Positions 9,564 to 20,429 are shown, counted from the first letter of the stretch. The stretch is DNA of 64,000 bases from Agapetus fuscipes (GCA_951799405.1 OX637353.1:13330001-13394000), one strand, 5' to 3'. The notes: generated from the letters alone by a model not told the origin. Translations and numbers: made by a program.

Positions 9564-12078
9564 GGTCTGTTGCACCAAACTCCAATCTTACAAAAATCAA
9601 AACTACTTACGTGTGATTTCTCCCATCAAATAAAAAATTTAGTTGCATATTAAGGAGGGCCACTGATGTATGGGAAAAAAAAATTACGCTGAATTTTAAT
9701 CTTAGAGTGAAATTATGTTGCTAAATGACGTAATTTTATTGTACAGAAAGTTTCATTAGAATCAAACAACAACTTTTGTCTCCAAATCGACATTGAAATA
9801 ATGAGAAATTGAAAAAAAACACAAAAAAAATATTTTTACATACTGACTTTAAACCCGATTTTTAAATTTTATTTCTCATGTAAAACAAATGTTTAAGGTA
9901 TAAAATAACACATTTGAGAGAAAAAAGTAAATTACAGAAAGTAAAATTTTGTTATTGATAACGTAAAAAATCCGTTTTTTTTTCGAATTTTGGCCTGACA
10001 CTGCGAAACGTTATTTTAGGTAAAATATTTTTTTTATAATGTTGATTTAAAAAAAAAAACGTTGCAGAGACTTTTGTACTGTTCTTTAAAGACATTTTGC
10101 TAGTTTTCGTATATAAACGCAGATGAGATAAATCCATTTGCGTGTGCTGTGAAAAAAAATGAGATCTCCATCAGATGTCTTTTGAGATGTTAGTGGTTCA
10201 GATGTATTTTTCTGCCAATTTGTAATACCACAGTAAGTTGCAACAACAAAGTTAATTCATGGAACTTGTAAGAGTCAATTTTTCCACCTTGCATGATAAG
10301 AATTTTTAGAATCTTACGTGTATCTGCGAGGAGTTCACTTAGGTGTTTGTGAAGATTCGTAACTTCGCTATCAGTAAGTTTTCCGAATGAGCAAAGCAAC
10401 TATTTTTTCACTTGGCGCAATCAATTATCATTTTAGGTTCTCCTGATGAATATTTTTATTTAAATAAACTTCGATAAATGTCGGAAACCATCTTTGCAAT
10501 AGGATGGCACTTACAAATATCATAAATGTAAGTGAACAAAGTTTAACTGAAAAGTAATCATTCTTTTTGAGTATATGTATGTACCTTAAGAAGGTTACTG
10601 CTAAAAAAATAAGACATATTATTATAAATCAAGCTAAAACGTATGCTTGAACAACATAATTTGCCAAATTAATAAGTTTTTTAAGGGATCCTAAGCTCTA
10701 TAGCTCGCGGAATCCACCAAGCATAGGATTTTTTTTCCTGGAGTTTTATGAGCTAAGTTTATGTTTTCTAAGACAAACTTGTATAGATATAATTGATCTG
10801 TACTTAAATCTTGTGCGAATAAATCATAATGGGTATTAAAGGTTTTTTTGAAAACTAATTGAATGTTTCACATTTGATACCATGCAGAACTTCTGAAGTT
10901 ATGAGTGCTGCCACTTTTCCCAAAACTCAATACCTGTAGAAAGTTTTTGCCAATGTAGAAACATCCAGTAAGCCTTTTTTGAAAAGTTGGCGATGCAGCT
11001 TTGGAAATGATTCTTGTGAGACTGGCTGTGGAGGTATACGAGTACATACTCAATGATGATGGTGTTTTATGTTATTTTAAGATTTAGGCGTGTTCTTTTA
11101 CCATCAATGTATTTTGGTTCGATTATCTAAGCTTATTTACGTAGATTCTTTTTTCTATGATTTTTTAGCTACTTTATAACGACTATGGCTGTACCTATTT
11201 CCAATAATCATTTTCCCTGATGTTTGCTAGTCAGTTAGGAAGCTTCAATCTGGTGCGAACACTCCGAAATCTCTATGAAAGGCGCATTGATTTATTTCTT
11301 TACATTTACAGGACAATAAATGTAAAGCAGCACATTATTCATCATCTTCATCATAATTTCAACAGTCTTGGGTGGGTTTTTTTAAACAATATCAGTTGTT
11401 TTTGGAGATTTTGGCGTTTTTTCGTGATTTTCAAAACATTTCTTGTCCAGTTGTGCAGTTACATTACTGCATTAAAAGATATATTTCATGACACTTCATG
11501 CTTTCTAAAAGAATAAAACAAATATTACCAGTCACAGGGCATTGAAATAAGCTTCGTATTCAACTCATAGTGACAACGCGCGGTCACAAATTCTTTGCAA
11601 AATAGTGAAATTCGACGCTCTCTCTACCCCTCCTACTGTGTATTTAGTGAAAAAATAACTTGCTTATTTGTACTATTGGTGCGCATTACTATATTTTATG
11701 CACAAAAATATAGAAATTACCGTAAAATCTCAATTCCTTATTGTATTATTAGCCCTCATGAAAAATGATAAGAATGGCATTTTTTCGAAACTTTGAGGCC
11801 GATTTGGAGACAGATGATTAATACTTTTACGGAATTTTATTTTACACACGTAATTTGAACTTCTTTTGGCAACATATTCTTACTATTAGATGATTATTAT
11901 CCAAAAAAAAAAAAATCGGCCCTCCTTATTGCATATACGTAAGTCAGCGTGTTCAAATTCCATCATATTATTATTACCCACTTCCAAGAAGTATTTAAAC
12001 GAGGTCTTTACCAGAATAAAAGAATCAAATTTGATGTGTCAATCAAATATTGATTGGAGCTTGGTACTACAAGCCTAC
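9564..12078. mobile_element. Harbinger-like MITE interrupted by a hAT-like element
   Basis: The ends are GGTCTGTTGCACCAAACTCC at 9564 and the inverted TTGGTACTACAAGCC near 12061-12077. With the insert at 9651-11936 removed, the remainder (~230 bp) matches the intact MITE at 56408-56646 along its length, including TTTACCAGAATAAAAGAATC. The GGGCCTGTTGCA-type end fits PIF/Harbinger MITEs. It abuts the 5' side of the LINE-B copy. No target duplication could be confirmed here. Confidence 0.7.
9651..11928. mobile_element. hAT-like DNA transposon, 2,278 bp, degenerate
   Basis: The ends are TAAGGAGGGCC and GGCCCTCCTTA (11 bp perfect). They are flanked on both sides by TTGCATAT (9643-9650 and 11929-11936). 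An 8 bp duplication and a TARGG-type end are the hAT signature. Looser inverted similarity continues inward (TGTCTCCAAATCG near 9777 against GATTTGGAGACA near 11802). Minus-strand fragments at 10190-10399 and 10868-11053 may be remnants of its gene. I could not recognise a transposase or dimerisation domain in them. Confidence 0.8.
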
Positions 12079-12150
12079 AGATGCTTTAAAAAACGCTCAA
12101 TACAGAAAAGGATAACGAAATATTATTTTTTATTAAAAACCCAAAATAAA

Positions 12151-12456
12151 GTCCGTCGTCCAATGGTAACACTTCGCACTCGTAAATAGAAGGTCGTGGG
12201 TTCGAATCCCGGTGGATCAAAAAAATATACCATACATATTTTCAAATTTGCTCTTCGCTGGGTTGAAAATTTCATACACCTTTACCAAAGACCGATCATC
12301 AAAAGGCCCATCCAGCCTTACAGCAACTGGGTCTTGCTTGAGAGTTGGCGCTTTCTACAGCGACGACCAAGCTGGCAGAGGGCTCTTGAGATGTATACAC
12401 ACACAAAAACAGCCCTCACCAAATAAATCAGCCTTATTAATTTATTATTTTTATAG
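12151..12456 (+). mobile_element. SINE B copy
   Basis: tRNA-like head 12151-12222: GTCCGTCGTCCAATGGTAAC (A box region) and GGGTTCGAATCCCGG (B box). The body contains GCTCTTCGCTGGGTTGAAAA and CTACAGCGACGACCAAGCT. The end is CAAATAAATCAGCCTTATTA. Length is about 300 bp. It is non-autonomous; the LINE partner is not evident because the tail (ATT repeats) matches neither LINE-A nor LINE-B. Confidence 0.85.
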
Positions 12457-12967
12457 CAGAGCGTTACTCTTCTCAGTAATGAGACAAAAGACCAGAAACA
12501 GCAGAAAAAAACAGCCTAAGGAGTTCATTATATGTAAAGTACAAGTCCGACCAATAAAGTTTTATTCTCTCATAAACAGACATGGCGTCAATTAAAATTT
12601 AAACAAACATAGCTAACCATAAATATTTCAACATTTCCTTAAAACTGAACAAGAGTGAACTAGTTTATTATAACAATGGATAGTTCACCTTGAATTTGTT
12701 TTCATTTTATGCCTCCCACAGGTGACCACTCAACTTTTGTCATTCAGCATTCATGCATGACATTTCTAAGTCGTTTATGAATACATACTTTAAGGTGCAA
12801 GGGATGAAAAAAAATAGTTTGCATTATTAATTTCTGTAAAATAAATCATATGCAATTATTCTATGTAAACGTAAAATTATTACAAAATTTCCATGAAGTA
12901 GGCTCTTATTACCTATGAAAACTTATTATTTGTACAGTAGGTAGGTACTACAATTGCTGTTGTCATT
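12457..12967. other. Unassigned sequence
   Basis: No gene or recognised repeat. The word GTAGGTAGGTACTAC at 12940-12955 is typical of insect low-complexity DNA. Confidence 0.4.
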
Positions 12968-13160
12968 GTGTTAGGGGTGTCCAGTGTCTCCACAGATGAT
13001 TCTCCTATGCTGTTTCCTTTCACATTATTTTCACATCGACGGCGTTCATAACTCTCTACATGCATGCTTTTCACTTTTTCCCATCTCTGTAGGTTCTCAC
13101 TTATTTCATCAATCTACTTTTCCTTTCCTCTTACCGTTTTCCGCACCTCTCATTGTATCA
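12968..13160 (-). mobile_element. LINE-B 3' coding fragment
   Basis: Minus strand. Near 12975-13005 it encodes RRIICGDTGHP, matching RRICGGTGHP at the end of the LINE-B copy at 17474-19141. Upstream codons (NGKRKGK, EMGKSEKHAC) follow the RGRGRPRK...ENKRRVC pattern with frame breaks. Confidence 0.5.
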
Positions 13161-13382
13161 AATGCATACAAATTTATTCATATACTTAATGTTATGTGTA
13201 TATTATGTATGTATATTGTCCGACAAATGTATTGGTCTTGCAAAACTGTAATTTTTTCTGAATAAACGGTTTTATTTATTTTATTTATTGTACTCCTATG
13301 TTATTTTACTCTCATAAACTCGTTTATACCGCACAGATTAATAAACTTATCTTTTAATTCAGAGTTTTGACAGTCTATCTAT

Positions 13383-13618
13383 AATCTTAGTTGCAAAAAT
13401 ATATTAACATTTAAAACTCATATCAAATGCATGCCCACAGGCACGTGTAAGTTCGCACTTAAAAATGCTGAACGTTTACTCACAAATTAAAACCAAACCT
13501 CAAATGAACATAAGCCCTGCAACTTTTGCCGACCTTCCCTGAATCAGGGGTGGCATTGGCAAAGTGAACCATTTTTTACTGTATGTGTGGTAAGGCTCAT
13601 ACCAACCTATAAGTCAAG
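13383..13618 (-). repeat. Family A repeat
   Basis: Complete, from inverted tail ATAATCTTAGTTGCAAAAAT to ACCAACCTATAAGTCAAGGA. It belongs to the GCATGCCCACAGGCACGTG subgroup. From 13619 to 14147 nothing further is recognised. Confidence 0.8.
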
Positions 13619-14147
13619 GAATATATAAGTCAACCCTTCAAAATAAACCATTGTTTAAATAATTCGGTTCATCATTCATGTCTCATTTCTATACCTCAGA
13701 GTCTGTAACAATATTCCATTGTATACCGCTAGTAGGTATCACATTCTTGAGTGTTGAATTACATGCAAACATCTATAGTAACCACTAAATATTATATTCA
13801 TTCCTAATCCGTAATCCATAAGTATGATTTACCACGTGTTAAACACCGTACTTTACCACGTGGGTGTCCCGAACCTTTCAAAATAATCTTACGCAAGACT
13901 GAGCAATCACTTTTCCATAGTCTACGTGTTCATTTGATTTATGGCAAATTGTACGTTTCGCTTGTTTTGTTCAGCTTAGGAAGATTTATGTACGCGGTTG
14001 GTTTCCTCCTCTTATCCTGATTGTACTGAAAATAAAACACTTTCGCCCTTTTGACTTTTGTTCACAATTTTGTTGTGCATATTAATCATTTATTCGTTTT
14101 TCTCCATAAAAGGTTTGCTCTATACGACATTGAAGTACGTATGTGTG

Positions 14148-14386
14148 ACCGGTCCGTGGTCTAGTGGTAACGCTTTGGACTCGCAAATGGAAGGTTGTGG
14201 GTCCGAATCCCGGCAGAGCACAAAAAAAATACCATTTATATTTTTAAATATGCTCTTCGCTGGGTTGAAAAAATAATCTGATTGTAACAATGACCGGTCA
14301 CACCGGTCCATCCAGCCCAACACCAACTGGGTCTTATTGAGAGTTTCATATAGCGACGATCAAGCTCGTAGAGAGCCTTGAGGTGT
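14148..14386 (+). mobile_element. SINE B copy, 3'-truncated
   Basis: Head ACCGGTCCGTGGTCTAGTGG with B box GGGTCCGAATCCCGG, then the body as far as TTGAGGTGTGATT. The usual CAGCGCTCACCAAATAAATC end is missing. The next 150 bp (14387-14540) are unassigned. Confidence 0.8.
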
Positions 14387-14540
14387 GATTCAATCGCCAC
14401 ATGGGACCTCTTGATAAAGAACGCGGACAGGCAGTTGTGTAGGTAGTCGCGTTGCGAGTTCCGGAACCTTAATGAGATCCTCACGTTAATTGGAATAGAC
14501 AATATTGTGTCGTCAACCAGGCGGGTTGCTAGGGAAAAAA

Positions 14541-14618
14541 CACTCTGACCTCTGACACCTTCGGTGAGATACGAACCCGAACTCCCTATCAAGAGCATGA
14601 GCAACCGGTTAGCTTGAG
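14541..14618 (-). mobile_element. SINE C head fragment
   Basis: Inverted tRNA-like head with B box as GGTGAGATACGAACCCGAAC. The A box side is decayed. It sits directly beside an unassigned 150 bp that may be part of an older SINE C body. Confidence 0.5.
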
Positions 14619-15049
14619 TATATTTACAAAACCAGTCTGATACGGATCAACCTGTTCGAACACATCACTTCACGATAAGGCTGCTGAAGCTCAAGGAAAT
14701 TTTCTAAATTTTCCCCAAACAATCGGTAAACTTTAATAGAATTTTCCCCGGCTTTGTCTGTCAAAACTGTCAAAGTTTGAAGCTTCCCAGACCCCCATCT
14801 GATGCAGCGATCCGTCTTAGCCTTCCATTCTCCCTTCAATTGTGTATATAAGCATGATGCCATGATAGAACGACTCAGTGACAAAACAACACAAGACATA
14901 ACGACACGTGGCAGAACCTAACATGACATAGCACTACAATGGCAAACCATCATTATGAGAAAAGATTAAAATCAAGAAACGTCACAGGAAAGTACATCAT
15001 GATGAAAAAACATAACATGACAAAAAATCACATCACTGCAAATAGTAAG

Positions 15050-15245
15050 ACTTTACAATTTATGTAAATGTGAACAGTCACTTTCAATGAATAAAAGAAA
15101 AAGTGATGGGCCAAGATGAGATCCTTGAAGAACACCACTTAATGTTTGAAAGGTTGATGATTTAAAGTTATTAATTTTAACAGTCAGGGAACGATCAGTG
15201 ATATAACTCTGTATCCGAGACATGTACCATGTAACTTGACATGAC
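15050..15245 (-). pseudogene. Captured reverse-transcriptase fragment inside family F
   Basis: About 60 codons on the minus strand. QSYITDRSLTVKIN is followed by SGVLQGSHLGPSLFLLFIE, matching the RT block around GVPQGSxLGPxLFxLFI of jockey/CR1-type LINEs, just upstream of the catalytic YxDD (absent). The jockey-like GSHLGP wording differs from the RQGCVMSPWLFN wording of LINE-A/B, so it comes from another LINE group. Both ends pass straight into F units (ACATGACATGACATCAC at 15239-15255), so it looks picked up by the palindromic element. Confidence 0.65.
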
Positions 15246-15404
15246 ATGACATCACATACCTAAAACAGAACATACCATAAACATCATTATGACAAAACAT
15301 CACAATAACACAAAAATTTCAGACCTGAAATAAATCACCAAAAGTTTATGGTATGTGATGATTTGTAATGTGATGTTTTGCGCTTGTGTTGCTTTGTCAT
15401 AGCT

Positions 15405-15650
15405 CCTTGACTGATAGGTTGGTATGAGGCTGATCATACGTGCTGTAAAATTGGTTCACTTTTGCCAATGTCACCCCGGTTTCAGTGAAAGTCAGTTGGA
15501 GTTGCAAGGTTTATGATCATGTAAAGTTTTGTTTAATTGTATGCACACATACAGAATGTGTAGGTGCAAACCTACTCGTGCCTGTCTGGGGGCATGCATT
15601 TAATAGTTGCTTAAACGTTAACATATCCTTGCAGCTTACATTTTAGATAT
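15405..15650 (+). repeat. Family A repeat nested in family F
   Basis: From TCCTTGACTGATAGGTTGGT to CCTTGCAGCTTACATTTTAG. It splits the right arm of the F element. Confidence 0.75.
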
Positions 15651-15669
15651 ATTTACTGTCATTAAAAAA

Positions 15670-15968
15670 TAATATTAGGATGATTTATTTGATGAGCGCT
15701 GTTTTTGTGTGTATCACACCTCAAGAGCCCTCTGCGAGCTTGGTCGTCGCTGTAGAAAGCGCCAATTCTCAAACAAGACCCAGTTGTTGTAAGGTTGGAT
15801 GGGCCTTTCAGTGACCGGTCATTGGTAAAGGTTTATGAATTTTTCAACTCAGCGCAGAGCACATTCGAAATATAAATGGTATATTTTTGTGCTCCGCCGG
15901 GATCCGAATCCACAACCTTCCATTTACGAGTCCGAAGTGTTGCCACTACGGACTACGGACCGGTCCAA
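15670..15968 (-). mobile_element. SINE B copy nested in family F
   Basis: Inverted copy from ATTAGGATGATTTATTTGAT to the head ending GGACCGGTCC at 15958-15967. The B box reads CGGGATCCGAATCCACAACC. A short GACTACG duplication is present in the head (15949-15961). Confidence 0.8.
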
Positions 15969-16080
15969 GACCGGTCATTGTGATGTAATGTCATATGAGG
16001 TTTTTTCATGTGTTGTTCTGTCACGTGTCGTTATGTCATGCGTCGTTTTGTCACTGTGTCGTTCTAACCTGCCAGCCATA

Positions 16081-16424
16081 GGCCTCCCCATTTTGAGGCT
16101 TTGCGAGGGTGCAATGGCATTTTCTACCAATCACAAACAATTGCAGATGGCGTTGATCCTTTAGTCTAGGGGTTGCTCAGACTGATTAAAAGAAAAATTG
16201 ACGCCATAAATTTAATTTTAAAATACAATTCAACTTTAGAAACAAATTCAATGCTTCCCTGGTTTCAAGGAAAGTTGATAAGAGTAATAGCTATTTTATT
16301 TTTTCAACCGAAATATTTAAAAATGCTACTACAAATTTCACTTATATTAAGGGGTTAGTAGTTTATACTAACATACACACTCATTCAATTTTATCATATT
16401 AAACCGGAATAGTTCAATTATACT
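16081..16424. other. Unassigned sequence
   Basis: No gene is supported. The stretch 16173-16358 is open but matches nothing I recognise. Confidence 0.35.
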
Positions 16425-16695
16425 TATTTTAATGTAATAATCAATAAGATCGCGGTTACACATTCCGCATGTGAACATACAACATAAAAACCCAATCTCA
16501 AATGAACATAAGACCTGCAACTCTTGCTGACCTTCCCTAAAACAGGGGTGATATTGGCAAAGTGAATATTTTTTTAACAGTATGGGGGGTACAAAACATA
16601 CAAACCTATAAGTCAAGGAACACAAATAATTAATAACATTGAACTTTATATAGCTAACGATCACTTAGGTAAGTAATAAAATTTAAATGTAAAAA
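16425..16695 (-). mobile_element. LINE-A 3' fragment (family A plus UTR)
   Basis: Family A on the minus strand (16440-16622), with its outer tail replaced by unrelated sequence. It is followed by LINE-A 3' UTR (CTAACGATCACTTAGGTAAG) that also occurs near 1340. From 16696 to 17089 nothing is recognised. Confidence 0.6.
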
Positions 16696-17089
16696 ATATC
16701 TTCCATAACAATTTTTGTTCTCAATTGAATATCCTTAAAAAATCCCAATTGAATATCCTTAATAATATGCTTATGAAATTTATCTTTTACCTTAACGTGA
16801 GAGTAATATACACAATCCGATTTATTTTTCCTTCTCTGATCGTATTAAGGGGAAGTTATCATCATTAAGGAGCATTAGGTACCTTGTCAGAGAACAATCA
16901 AAAGTTGCGCTATAAATGCTGCAACACACCAGGACAACTGTCAAGTGGTTAGTGAAAGTAGCTAGTGGTAAGTGAAAGTAAAGAATCAGGGACTGCCAAA
17001 CTTTGACAGTTGAGAGTGGCCATTTTGTTCAAGCCACATCTGTATGATTAACCATCATTCGAATGATCTTTTTGGGCACATTACGTTTT

Positions 17090-17345
17090 AAGTAGAAACT
17101 TTTCTCTCATCCTCAGTCTTTCTTAGTCCACTCCTGGACGTAGGCCTCCTCCAATCCTCTCCATGTTTGTACATCGGCTGCTGTCTCTTGATGTCGTCCA
17201 GTCCCCTCAATTGGGGTCTCCCCGTTCCCCGGTTGGACATCCTGGGACAGCCACTGGACGATCCTTTCCGGCCACCTGTCATCGTCCAGCCTTGCAACGT
17301 GACCAGTCCAGCACCACTTTAAGCAGGCCACTTGCTATGTTAAAC
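17090..17345 (-). pseudogene. C-terminal remnant of a fourth LINE
   Basis: On the minus strand, two overlapping frames together read WTGHVARLDDDRWPERIVQW, then a GRPQ...LDDIKR segment, then RGLEEAYVQEWTKK. The order W.GH.AR..D.RW, GRP..RW.DDIKR, W..L.EAYVQ.W is the conserved C-terminus of a widespread arthropod endonuclease/RT LINE. A frameshift separates the parts. A similar DNA segment lies at 19167-19350, on the other side of the LINE-B copy. Confidence 0.65.
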
Positions 17346-17473
17346 CAGTGACACTAGTACGTCTATAGGTCTCCTGATTTGGAGCCCTGAGACTGATTCC
17401 CAGCATCCATTCCCAGCATCCATTCATAAGTCGCGGATCAACCACCCCAGGCATTAAAAACGCTGAGGGAATC

Positions 17474-18517
17474 TTGCTGTGGGCCGAAAAAGATGTAAGG
17501 AAGAGATGGAATGAATATTTTAAAAATTTATATGGCCAGGGCGAAAGAGACTATTATGATGTTGAATATAATGACAGCGGTGAAGAAATTGTGAAAGAGG
17601 ATGTGATAATAAGTATAAAAGATCTGAAGAATGGAAAAGCTGCTGGAAATGATGGTGTGAATGCTGAGATGATCAAATGTGCTGGGGAGTGCATGGTTGA
17701 ATGGATGTTTGAACTGTGCAAGATGTGTGTGAAAGAGAGTAAAGTGCCGATGGACTGGAAAAAGGCGGTCATTGTTCCTATCTACAAAGGAAAAGGTGAC
17801 AAAAAGGACTGCCAAAATTTCAGGCCCATCAGTCTTCTCAGTATAGCTGGTAAAGTATTGTGTAAGGTTCTCATAAAAAAAGTGAGACTGTCTACCGGTC
17901 ATGGGGTTTCTGATATCCAGACTGGCTTTATGCGAGGAAGAGGGTGTGTAGACCAGATCTTCACTCTCAGACAGATTGTTGAAAAACATCTGGCTGTGGG
18001 TCGGAAGGTCTACACGGCTTTTGTGGATCTCGAGAGGGCTTTTGACTCGGTGGACAGAGGTATGATGTGGAAAGTACTCCAAAAGTACGGTGTGAACGGC
18101 AAGCTTCTGAATGGAATACGCGCCATCTATGAAAATAGTTTGGCGTGTGTAAGAGTGGATGGTAAATGTAGCGAATGGTTTGATGTTTACAAGGGAGTAC
18201 GACAGGGGTGTGTTATGAGTCCGTGGTTATTTAACATAATCATGGACAATTGTATGAAAGAAACAGAAATTTCTCATTATGGTGTGAAAGTGGGTGAGAC
18301 GAATGTTGGAGTTCTTCTCTATGCTGACGATGCCGTAGTGTTGGCTGATACAGCGGAGGAGCTCCAGATGATACTCACCAAAATGAATGATGCTTTTAGT
18401 AAGAACGGTTTAAAAGTGAATGCCAGTAAGACGAAAGTATTAATGTTTGACAGGACTGAGGAATGCGAGGAAATTGAGATAAGACTGAATGAAACAAGAG
18501 TGGAGGTCGTGAAATAA
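17474..18517 (+). CDS. LINE-B reverse transcriptase, first open part
   Basis: 347 codons starting inside the element. The initiating ATG is probably not the true start, because the endonuclease part is missing upstream. The RT palm is intact by motif, including the YADD catalytic pair and the upstream AFVDLERAFD aspartate. The frame ends at a TAA just before FDYLGSKFE, which is continuous with the coding sequence in related copies, so the stop is a nonsense change rather than a natural end. Confidence 0.8.
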   Translation: MLWAEKDVRKRWNEYFKNLYGQGERDYYDVEYNDSGEEIVKEDVIISIKDLKNGKAAGNDGVNAEMIKCAGECMVEWMFELCKMCVKESKVPMDWKKAVIVPIYKGKGDKKDCQNFRPISLLSIAGKVLCKVLIKKVRLSTGHGVSDIQTGFMRGRGCVDQIFTLRQIVEKHLAVGRKVYTAFVDLERAFDSVDRGMMWKVLQKYGVNGKLLNGIRAIYENSLACVRVDGKCSEWFDVYKGVRQGCVMSPWLFNIIMDNCMKETEISHYGVKVGETNVGVLLYADDAVVLADTAEELQMILTKMNDAFSKNGLKVNASKTKVLMFDRTEECEEIEIRLNETRVEVVK

Positions 18518-18556
18518 TTTGATTATCTGGGAAGCAAGTTTGAGTCGAATGGGAAA

Positions 18557-19141
18557 TTGACGAAAGAATTGGAAAAGCGTGCTAGTAGAGGAAGAAGTGT
18601 AATGGGAACGATTGGAAGAATTGCAAGAAATAGGAAACTTACGAAGAATATGAGATTGGCGGTCCACAATGGCATATTGGTTCCGACTTTGATGTATGGA
18701 AGTGAGGCGTGGACAGTTAATGAATGTGAGCTGAGTAAAGTATGTACGGTTGAAATGGCTTACCTGAGAGCAATGGCTGGAAAAGCACTGAATGATAGAG
18801 TACGTAATGATTGGGTGATGAACGAGTGTGGTATAAAAGAGAATATGAGAATGAAAGTACAAAAAAGTACGATGAGATGGTTCGGACATCTCGAAAGAAT
18901 GGATGATGAACGACTTACGAAGAAAGGGTACAAAGGAAATGTCAGAGGAAAGCGCGGAAGGGGAAGGCCGAGGAAAGAATGGTTAGACCAAATAGGTGAG
19001 ATTGCAAAAGAATGGAACCTGCAGAGTGAAAATAAGAGAAGAGTATGTATGAAAAAGGTGATGAATATTGAGGAAATGAAAGTGGTTTGTAAGGACAGAA
19101 AAAAGTGGAGGCGCATCTGCGGAGGTACCGGTCACCCCTAG
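18557..19141 (+). CDS. LINE-B C-terminal domain, second open part
   Basis: Continues the same frame after the TAA. It contains RLAVHNGILVPTLMYGSEAW, typical of the region following the RT thumb, then the RWFGHLERM motif and a basic RGRGRPRK hinge. The last residues are GGTGHP. The ATG at 18557 is an internal methionine, not an evolved start. Confidence 0.75.
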   Translation: MTKELEKRASRGRSVMGTIGRIARNRKLTKNMRLAVHNGILVPTLMYGSEAWTVNECELSKVCTVEMAYLRAMAGKALNDRVRNDWVMNECGIKENMRMKVQKSTMRWFGHLERMDDERLTKKGYKGNVRGKRGRGRPRKEWLDQIGEIAKEWNLQSENKRRVCMKKVMNIEEMKVVCKDRKKWRRICGGTGHP

Positions 19142-19164
19142 TGGAACGGCGGCAGGATACAGTA

Positions 19165-19350
19165 ACAGTAACATTCTGGGCCGCCACTGGACGATCCTTT
19201 TCGGCCACTTGTGATGGTCCTGCCTTGCGATGTGACCAGTCCCACTTTAAGAAGACCACTCGCTGTGTGACATCAATGATAGCAGTGCGTCTATTTGTCT
19301 CGAACATAAGCTTTGAGCAAATACAAGTAGGTACAACCATCAAATACAAG
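19165..19350 (-). pseudogene. Second copy of the fourth-LINE remnant
   Basis: Inverted sequence matching 17237-17380 (GCCACTGGACGATCCTTT, then CGGCCACNTGTNATGGTCC and GACCAGTCCCACTTTAAG). The LINE-B copy lies between these two related remnants. No long frame survives. Confidence 0.5.
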
Positions 19351-20041
19351 TAGGTAAAACCATCAAAGACACCAGTGGCGTGCCACCCATACAGGCAAAT
19401 GCGCCTAATAGGTGGGAAATATATGGTAAAAAACGCATTTATAGATATTGAGACTTAAATTCAAAATTAAAATTATATTGGAGCCATCGTCAGCATTTCA
19501 GTCAATTTCAAATGAGTTATTTTAAAGGAATGGGAGAAAAATTATTTTTCAATTATATTTATTAAAATTTTATTAAAATTATATTTATTCGAAAATGTAT
19601 TTTCCTATACCCTATGCACGAACTTGATAGACACACAATCATCAGTAAGTAATAACACATAGACACACAAAATCATAGGTAAACATGCACAGACATAAAC
19701 TCATACATTTGTAGCATTACCTTTATCCTGGGAAACATTTTCAATTAACCACTGACCACTGTCCCGGTGTGAAATGCCTCCAAGACGATTCCATACATTT
19801 TTATGTTCTGGAATAAGCCGCTTTGTTTCGCGCTCATTCGCATAACAAATGAAAGCTATCACTGCTAAGTGTTTCAGGCTTGCGTTTCCGCGCCATTTTG
19901 TTCTCCTTAACTGATAAAATAACTTTTTCCCTCCAGTCCAAAGTACGAGGTAAGGGTTGTCAATATTTTTTGTTTGTTCCATTTTATATTTTCCCATAAA
20001 AAAACTCTTTATTTAATTTAAATAATTGTTTTCTTACATTT
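19351..20041. other. Unassigned sequence with one open stretch
   Basis: 19701-19997 on the minus strand is open for 98 codons (TKRLIPEHKNVWNRLGGISH is part). I do not recognise a family. No splice or promoter context supports it as a gene, though its composition is less repeat-like than the surroundings. Confidence 0.3.
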
Positions 20042-20106
20042 GCGGTCGATTGCTCATTTAGTAGAGTGCTTGCATCCTAAGACGAATACTCGGGTATGAA
20101 TCTAAC
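20042..20106 (+). mobile_element. SINE C head fragment
   Basis: TGCGGTCGATTGCTCATTTA with GTAGAGTGCTTGCATCC and a decayed B box CTCGGGTATGAATC. The body is lost where SINE B begins. Confidence 0.5.
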
Positions 20107-20107
20107 A

Positions 20108-20397
20108 ATAATATTAGGGTGATTTATTTGGTGAACACTATTTTTGTGTGAATTACAGCTCAAAAGTCCTCAGCGAGCTTGGTCGTCGCTATAAAAAGCT
20201 CCGATTCTCAAGTAAGAGCCAGTTGCTGTAATACTGGATGGAACTTTTGTGACCGGTCTTATGTAAAGGTGTGTAAATTTTTCAACCTAGCAAAGAGCAT
20301 ATTTAAAAATATAAATGCTCCACTGGATTTGAACCCACAACTTTCCATTTACCCATTTACGAGCCTAAAGTGCTAACCACTAGACTACGGACCGGAC
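20108..20397 (-). mobile_element. SINE B copy
   Basis: Inverted copy from ATATTAGGGTGATTTATTTG to the head ending ACTACGGACCGGACA. The B box reads GGATTTGAACCCACAAC. A CCATTTAC duplication is present in the anticodon region. Confidence 0.8.
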
Positions 20398-20429
20398 AAT
20401 GTCGGCGGCTACGTGTCTGCATTTAATAT

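Larger units (their letters stand above)
14858..16080. repeat. Family F palindromic element, copy 2 (composite)
   Basis: The left arm (14858-15045) starts TGATAGAACGACTCAGTGAC. The far right arm (15978-16080) ends GTCACTGTGTCGTTCTAACC, its inverse. Between them lie a captured reverse-transcriptase fragment (15050-15245), more F units (15246-15410), then a family A copy and a SINE B copy that split the right arm. With the later insertions removed, the two arms form one large inverted repeat of degenerate ~17-20 bp units. Confidence 0.6.
17474..19160 (+). mobile_element. LINE-B non-LTR retrotransposon, longest copy
   Basis: One reading frame runs 17474-19141 and is cut once by TAA at 18515-18517. 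The first part (347 codons) holds the RT domain: NGKAAGNDGVNAEM (about residues 53-66), the KKDCQNFRPISLLS motif (about 111-124), AFVDLERAFDSVDR (about 183-196), RQGCVMSPWLFN (about 243-254) and the catalytic YADD (about 286-289). The second part (18557-19141) keeps the C-terminal tail: EAWTVNE, RWFGHLERMDDERLTKK, GKRGRGRPRKEW and KDRKKWRRICGG. No endonuclease domain is present, so it is 5'-truncated. It ends GTCACCCCTAGTGG, then CAGTAACAGTAAC repeats. RT copies RNA into DNA at the target; this copy is inactive because of the stop and the truncation. The clade cannot be settled by eye. Confidence 0.88.

Noticed and set aside
14148..14222. tRNA gene with GTAGTCTAGTGG-type head
   Set aside because: It is the head of SINE B, present in about a dozen copies with the same body. 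Acceptor pairing is imperfect.
17528..18889. Long minus-strand open frames of up to 184 codons opposite LINE-B
   Set aside because: They are antisense shadows of the RT coding sequence.
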